This document shows positions 30,621-33,259 of a DNA stretch of 33,259 bases, one piece after another. Both the position numbers and the translations under genes were made by a program. Origin of the DNA: Eubacteriales bacterium (lineage in GTDB: Bacteria > Bacillota > Clostridia > Lachnospirales > Lachnospiraceae); NCBI GenBank assembly GCA_030527665.1, contig JAUNAK010000027.1:1-33259 (forward strand). Direction: 5' to 3'. Below the pieces are notes generated by a model. That model worked only from the letters and a program-made list of their open reading frames with translations. It ran no database searches and had not been told where the DNA came from. Positions within the stretch are counted from its first letter, which is position 1, and each line of letters opens with the position of its first letter.

Positions 30621-32312
30621 ATGAAAGCAATGGTCAATCGATGCCCGAGCTGCGGCGGAACTTTGCAGTTTGATTCCGCTTCGGGTAAATTGAAATGTCC
30701 TTACTGTGAATCTGTCTTTGACCCGGGCAGTATTCAGACAATGACGGATGCCGGGGAGGTTACGATGCCGTCAGAAGAAGCTGTTCTGTCGGAGGAAGTG
30801 AATCCGGAATCTTCCCCTGTGAAAACGGAGTCTGCAGGTAAGGAGAAAAAGAAGAATGCAAAGGACGGCAAAATGGATGCGGTCGTTTATACCTGTCCGA
30901 ACTGTGGAGCGGAGATCACCTGTACGGAACTTGCAGCGGTGGAATACTGTCTGTACTGCGGCAGTTTTGTTACTCTGCAGAAGCATATGACAAGGATACG
31001 AAAACCCGATCTCATTCTTCCTTTTGCCATCGATCAGGAGGCGTGCAGAAACAAGTATTCGTTCATGCTTGCAAGGAATCTGTATGCTCCTTCTGAATTC
31101 CGTAAAAAGGAGTTTCTGAATAGATTCAAGGGAATCTATATTCCTTTCTGGACCTATGAATATACCTATGGTCCGAACGTACAGCTGGATGGAGTGACTA
31201 CTAAACAGAAGGGCGATTATCTGTACGAGCAGCATTATGATATATTTCTGAAAGTAGACGGAAAGCTGGACGGTGTCAGCTTTGATGCTTCTTCAAATTT
31301 TGATGATACGATCAGCAGTAAGCTGGCTCCCTTTGAGCGGGCGAAAATGAAACCATTCGATGCTTCCTATATTTATGGATATTTTGCGGATACTGCGGAT
31401 GTGGAGGAAAACGTCTACAGAAGGGATGCGGATCAGGATGTCCGGGACAAGATCTGGAGGGAGGTTACTGCGAATATCGATACCGGTAAAGTAAAAACAA
31501 AGAAACCGGATGTGAATCAGTTTGACGAAACTTTCCATGTGCAGAAGAAAGCAAAGCTTTCTATGCTTCCGGTATGGTTTCTGACATGGAGAAAGGATGA
31601 TCGAGTAGCATATTCGGTGGTGAACGGCGATACAGGAAAGATCTATGCGGAGATTCCCATCGATATCAAGCGGTATCTTGGTATTTCTCTGCTGACGGCG
31701 GTCATTCTGTTCTGTCTGCTGAATTTGACGGTCACCTTCAATGTTTCCATGATGCTGAAGATCGCCTTGTTTTTCTCTCTATTGACGCTGATTCTGTATC
31801 AGGTTCAGACAAACAAGATGGTTCAGCGGATCACTCATACCGAGGATAAAGGCTATCTGGCAAAAAATGGTTCGGAGAAGACACAGGCAGTAAAAAAGAG
31901 TGCAGTGGAACAGGCATTTTCCTGGCTTTGGGATCACAAAAAGGAATTGGGTATTGGCCTCTTTGCTTTGCTGGGATTTCTGGCAGAGGCGGTTCTGCCG
32001 ATTCTTTTCTTTGGCTTTTATCTGGTGATTCCGGCTGTTGTGCTCTACGTGCTGGCAAGAATCGTGACAAGTTACCGGATATTGAAAGATAAGAGGATCT
32101 TCCTGGATGTATCCGGTTCGGTGACTGCCATGATCATGAGCGGGGTGATTCTGTTTATGGATCCGGCTGCGGATATCTTCTATTATGCTATGGCTGTGTT
32201 CAGCATGGCGGCGATCGCCTTCACGGCTGTATGTACAATGCTTCGCTACAATGACCTGGTGACCCGGCCGGTGCCGCATTTCTTTGAGAGAACGGAGGGC
32301 AGTACAAAATGA
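30621..32312 (+). CDS. Zinc-ribbon membrane protein (TFIIB-type zinc ribbon)
   Basis: 563-aa protein with two zinc ribbons and several C-terminal membrane helices. Ribbon 1 is C8-x2-C11 with C26-x2-C29; ribbon 2 is C92-x2-C95 with C110-x2-C113, separated by a charged linker. A cytoplasmic beta-rich domain follows (DLILPFAIDQEACRNKYSFM, IYIPFWTYEYTYG, LSMLPVWFLTWR), typical of clostridial TFIIB-zinc-ribbon proteins of unknown role. Residues from about 350 contain roughly five or six hydrophobic helices. The stop overlaps the TPM-domain gene by 4 nt, so the two are co-translated. The frame has a second Met at residue 4; the upstream site GGAAAGGATG is moderate. Function is unknown; membrane quality control or redox/metal sensing is only a guess. 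Confidence 0.85.
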   Translation: MKAMVNRCPSCGGTLQFDSASGKLKCPYCESVFDPGSIQTMTDAGEVTMPSEEAVLSEEVNPESSPVKTESAGKEKKKNAKDGKMDAVVYTCPNCGAEITCTELAAVEYCLYCGSFVTLQKHMTRIRKPDLILPFAIDQEACRNKYSFMLARNLYAPSEFRKKEFLNRFKGIYIPFWTYEYTYGPNVQLDGVTTKQKGDYLYEQHYDIFLKVDGKLDGVSFDASSNFDDTISSKLAPFERAKMKPFDASYIYGYFADTADVEENVYRRDADQDVRDKIWREVTANIDTGKVKTKKPDVNQFDETFHVQKKAKLSMLPVWFLTWRKDDRVAYSVVNGDTGKIYAEIPIDIKRYLGISLLTAVILFCLLNLTVTFNVSMMLKIALFFSLLTLILYQVQTNKMVQRITHTEDKGYLAKNGSEKTQAVKKSAVEQAFSWLWDHKKELGIGLFALLGFLAEAVLPILFFGFYLVIPAVVLYVLARIVTSYRILKDKRIFLDVSGSVTAMIMSGVILFMDPAADIFYYAMAVFSMAAIAFTAVCTMLRYNDLVTRPVPHFFERTEGSTK

Positions 32313-33112
32313 GAAGAGTAAAGAATTGTGTATTGTATAGGCTGCCTGTTCGAGTCCTGCTGCTGATACTTTGTACCATGCTTGCAGTCCTGTATCCCGG
32401 AACTGCTGTATTTGCGGAAGAAACAGATAACAATACTAAAACAGCAGCACAGTATCAGGTGTATATCAATGATGAGGCGGATCTGCTGACCGATGTGGAG
32501 GAGCAGAAGCTTTCTGCTTATATGCATACATTGACGGAATTCGGCAATGTTGTTTTTCAAAGCGTGAACCTGGAATACCGGAAGGACTATGAGGCGTATT
32601 CCGAGCAGAGTTATTACGATCTCTTCGGCAATGAGCCGGGGGTGATCTTCCAGATCGATATGGGAAACCGGAAACTGACTTTGTCTGCTTCGACAGAGAT
32701 GGAAACGCTGATCGGCAGGGAGAGGGATTCCATCGTTGATAATATATACAAGAAGGCAACAAACGGAGATTATTACGGTTGTGCCTATGAATGCTTTAAG
32801 CAGATCAATACGGTTGTTCATGAAGGAAAAATAGCACATACCATGAAATATATCGACAATGCGATCCTTGCTCTTGTGATCGCTCTGGTGCTGAATTTTC
32901 TTCTTGCCTTTGTGTCCTTTGTGAAGAAGGCACCGAAGTCGGCTGTGATCGCAGGCGCAGTTACCGCTACGATGGTCGGCAATACCGCCATCCGACAGGG
33001 ACACCTGAAAAAGACGTATCATCCGCGTTCCAGCGGAGGAGGCGGGTCTTCCGGAGGCGGCGGTGGAGGCGGCGGAGGCTTCTCCGGCGGTTCCAGCAGT
33101 CATGGATTCTGA
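32309..33112 (+). CDS. TPM-domain (YgcG-like) membrane protein with glycine-rich tail
   Basis: 267-aa exported protein. Signal sequence 1-36 (cleavage after VFA), TPM domain about 49-170 (YINDEADLLTDVEEQKLSAY, EPGVIFQIDMGNRKLTLSAS), one membrane helix near 188-210 (LALVIALVLNFLLAFVSFV), then a basic stretch. The C-terminal tail is rich in Gly/Ser (nine consecutive Gly, then FSGGSSSHGF). TPM proteins of this layout are common in bacteria and have been linked to membrane-protein or photosystem maintenance in other groups; the role here is unknown. It overlaps the zinc-ribbon gene by 4 nt, implying a shared complex or process. Confidence 0.9.
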   Translation: MRRVKNCVLYRLPVRVLLLILCTMLAVLYPGTAVFAEETDNNTKTAAQYQVYINDEADLLTDVEEQKLSAYMHTLTEFGNVVFQSVNLEYRKDYEAYSEQSYYDLFGNEPGVIFQIDMGNRKLTLSASTEMETLIGRERDSIVDNIYKKATNGDYYGCAYECFKQINTVVHEGKIAHTMKYIDNAILALVIALVLNFLLAFVSFVKKAPKSAVIAGAVTATMVGNTAIRQGHLKKTYHPRSSGGGGSSGGGGGGGGGFSGGSSSHGF

Positions 33113-33156
33113 TTGTAAAAAACGAATCATAAGCATAAGAGTATAATAAGGTTAAG

Positions 33157-33204
33157 AAAAAGCCGGGGGCTGTCTTGCTTGTGCACAGCAGTCTCCGGCT
33201 TTTT
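33157..33204 (+). terminator. Intrinsic terminator of the zinc-ribbon/TPM operon
   Basis: AAAAAGCCGG (33157-33166) pairs perfectly with CCGGCTTTTT (33195-33204), with further partial pairing of GGGCTGT to ACAGC inside. The stem ends in a T-run, 44 nt after the TPM stop. The A-run on the other side suggests it also works on the - strand. I see no gene in the remaining 55 bases. Confidence 0.9.
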
Positions 33205-33259
33205 GGGCTCTAAAATAAATGTTGGGGCGCGATTCATCAATCCTTATCGAGATTGATAG

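Overview
The window looks like a chromosomal segment of an anaerobic gut Firmicute, most likely a Lachnospiraceae-type Clostridium relative. This rests on moderate GC, strong GGAGG-type ribosome binding sites, tightly packed co-directional genes, very large secreted proteins with YYY-rich cell-wall repeats, and a CpsB/CpsC/CpsD/LCP capsule module of the Gram-positive type. No tRNA, rRNA, transposase, phage gene or CRISPR array was found.

Positions 1-28776 form one long + strand exopolysaccharide (EPS)/capsule gene cluster of the Wzx/Wzy type, with very small gaps and many start/stop overlaps. It begins with the 3' end of an unrecognised gene. Next come a phosphoglycosyl transferase that primes synthesis on undecaprenyl phosphate, a family 2 glycosyltransferase, a LicD-type phosphotransferase, a GT-B glycosyltransferase and a small lipoprotein. 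The cluster is then interrupted by two giant secreted surface proteins (1952 and 1645 aa) that share C-terminal wall-binding repeats. The first carries a phosphodiester glycosidase (NAGPA-type) domain. Between them sits a degenerate Lgt-like membrane protein. After a 265-nt intergenic stretch with repeats and hairpins, the EPS genes resume: GT4, Wzy-like polymerase, GT4, hexapeptide acetyltransferase, Wzx flippase, the capE-capF-capG set for UDP-N-acetyl-L-fucosamine, then CpsB phosphatase, Wzz-like co-polymerase, BY-kinase and an LCP ligase. Having the regulatory/attachment module at the 3' end is the reverse of the streptococcal order.

The genes work together as follows. The priming transferase loads the first sugar phosphate. 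GT2, GT4 and GT-B enzymes extend the repeat unit, with L-FucNAc as a probable component and with O-acetyl (hexapeptide enzyme) and phospho-ligand (LicD) decorations likely. Wzx flips the unit, Wzy polymerises it, Wzz/BY-kinase/CpsB control chain length, and LCP attaches the polymer to the wall. The giant proteins probably bind and possibly trim the surface polymer; this is inference.

Positions 28777-29054 hold a dense set of hairpins and terminators between convergent transcripts. An M18 aminopeptidase lies on the - strand (29055-30374). Divergent from it is a two-gene + strand operon (30621-33112): a zinc-ribbon membrane protein and a TPM-domain protein with a glycine-rich tail. This operon is preceded by a structured leader with a 20-codon upstream ORF and closed by a clear terminator. 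No stretch longer than 300 bases lacks a gene.
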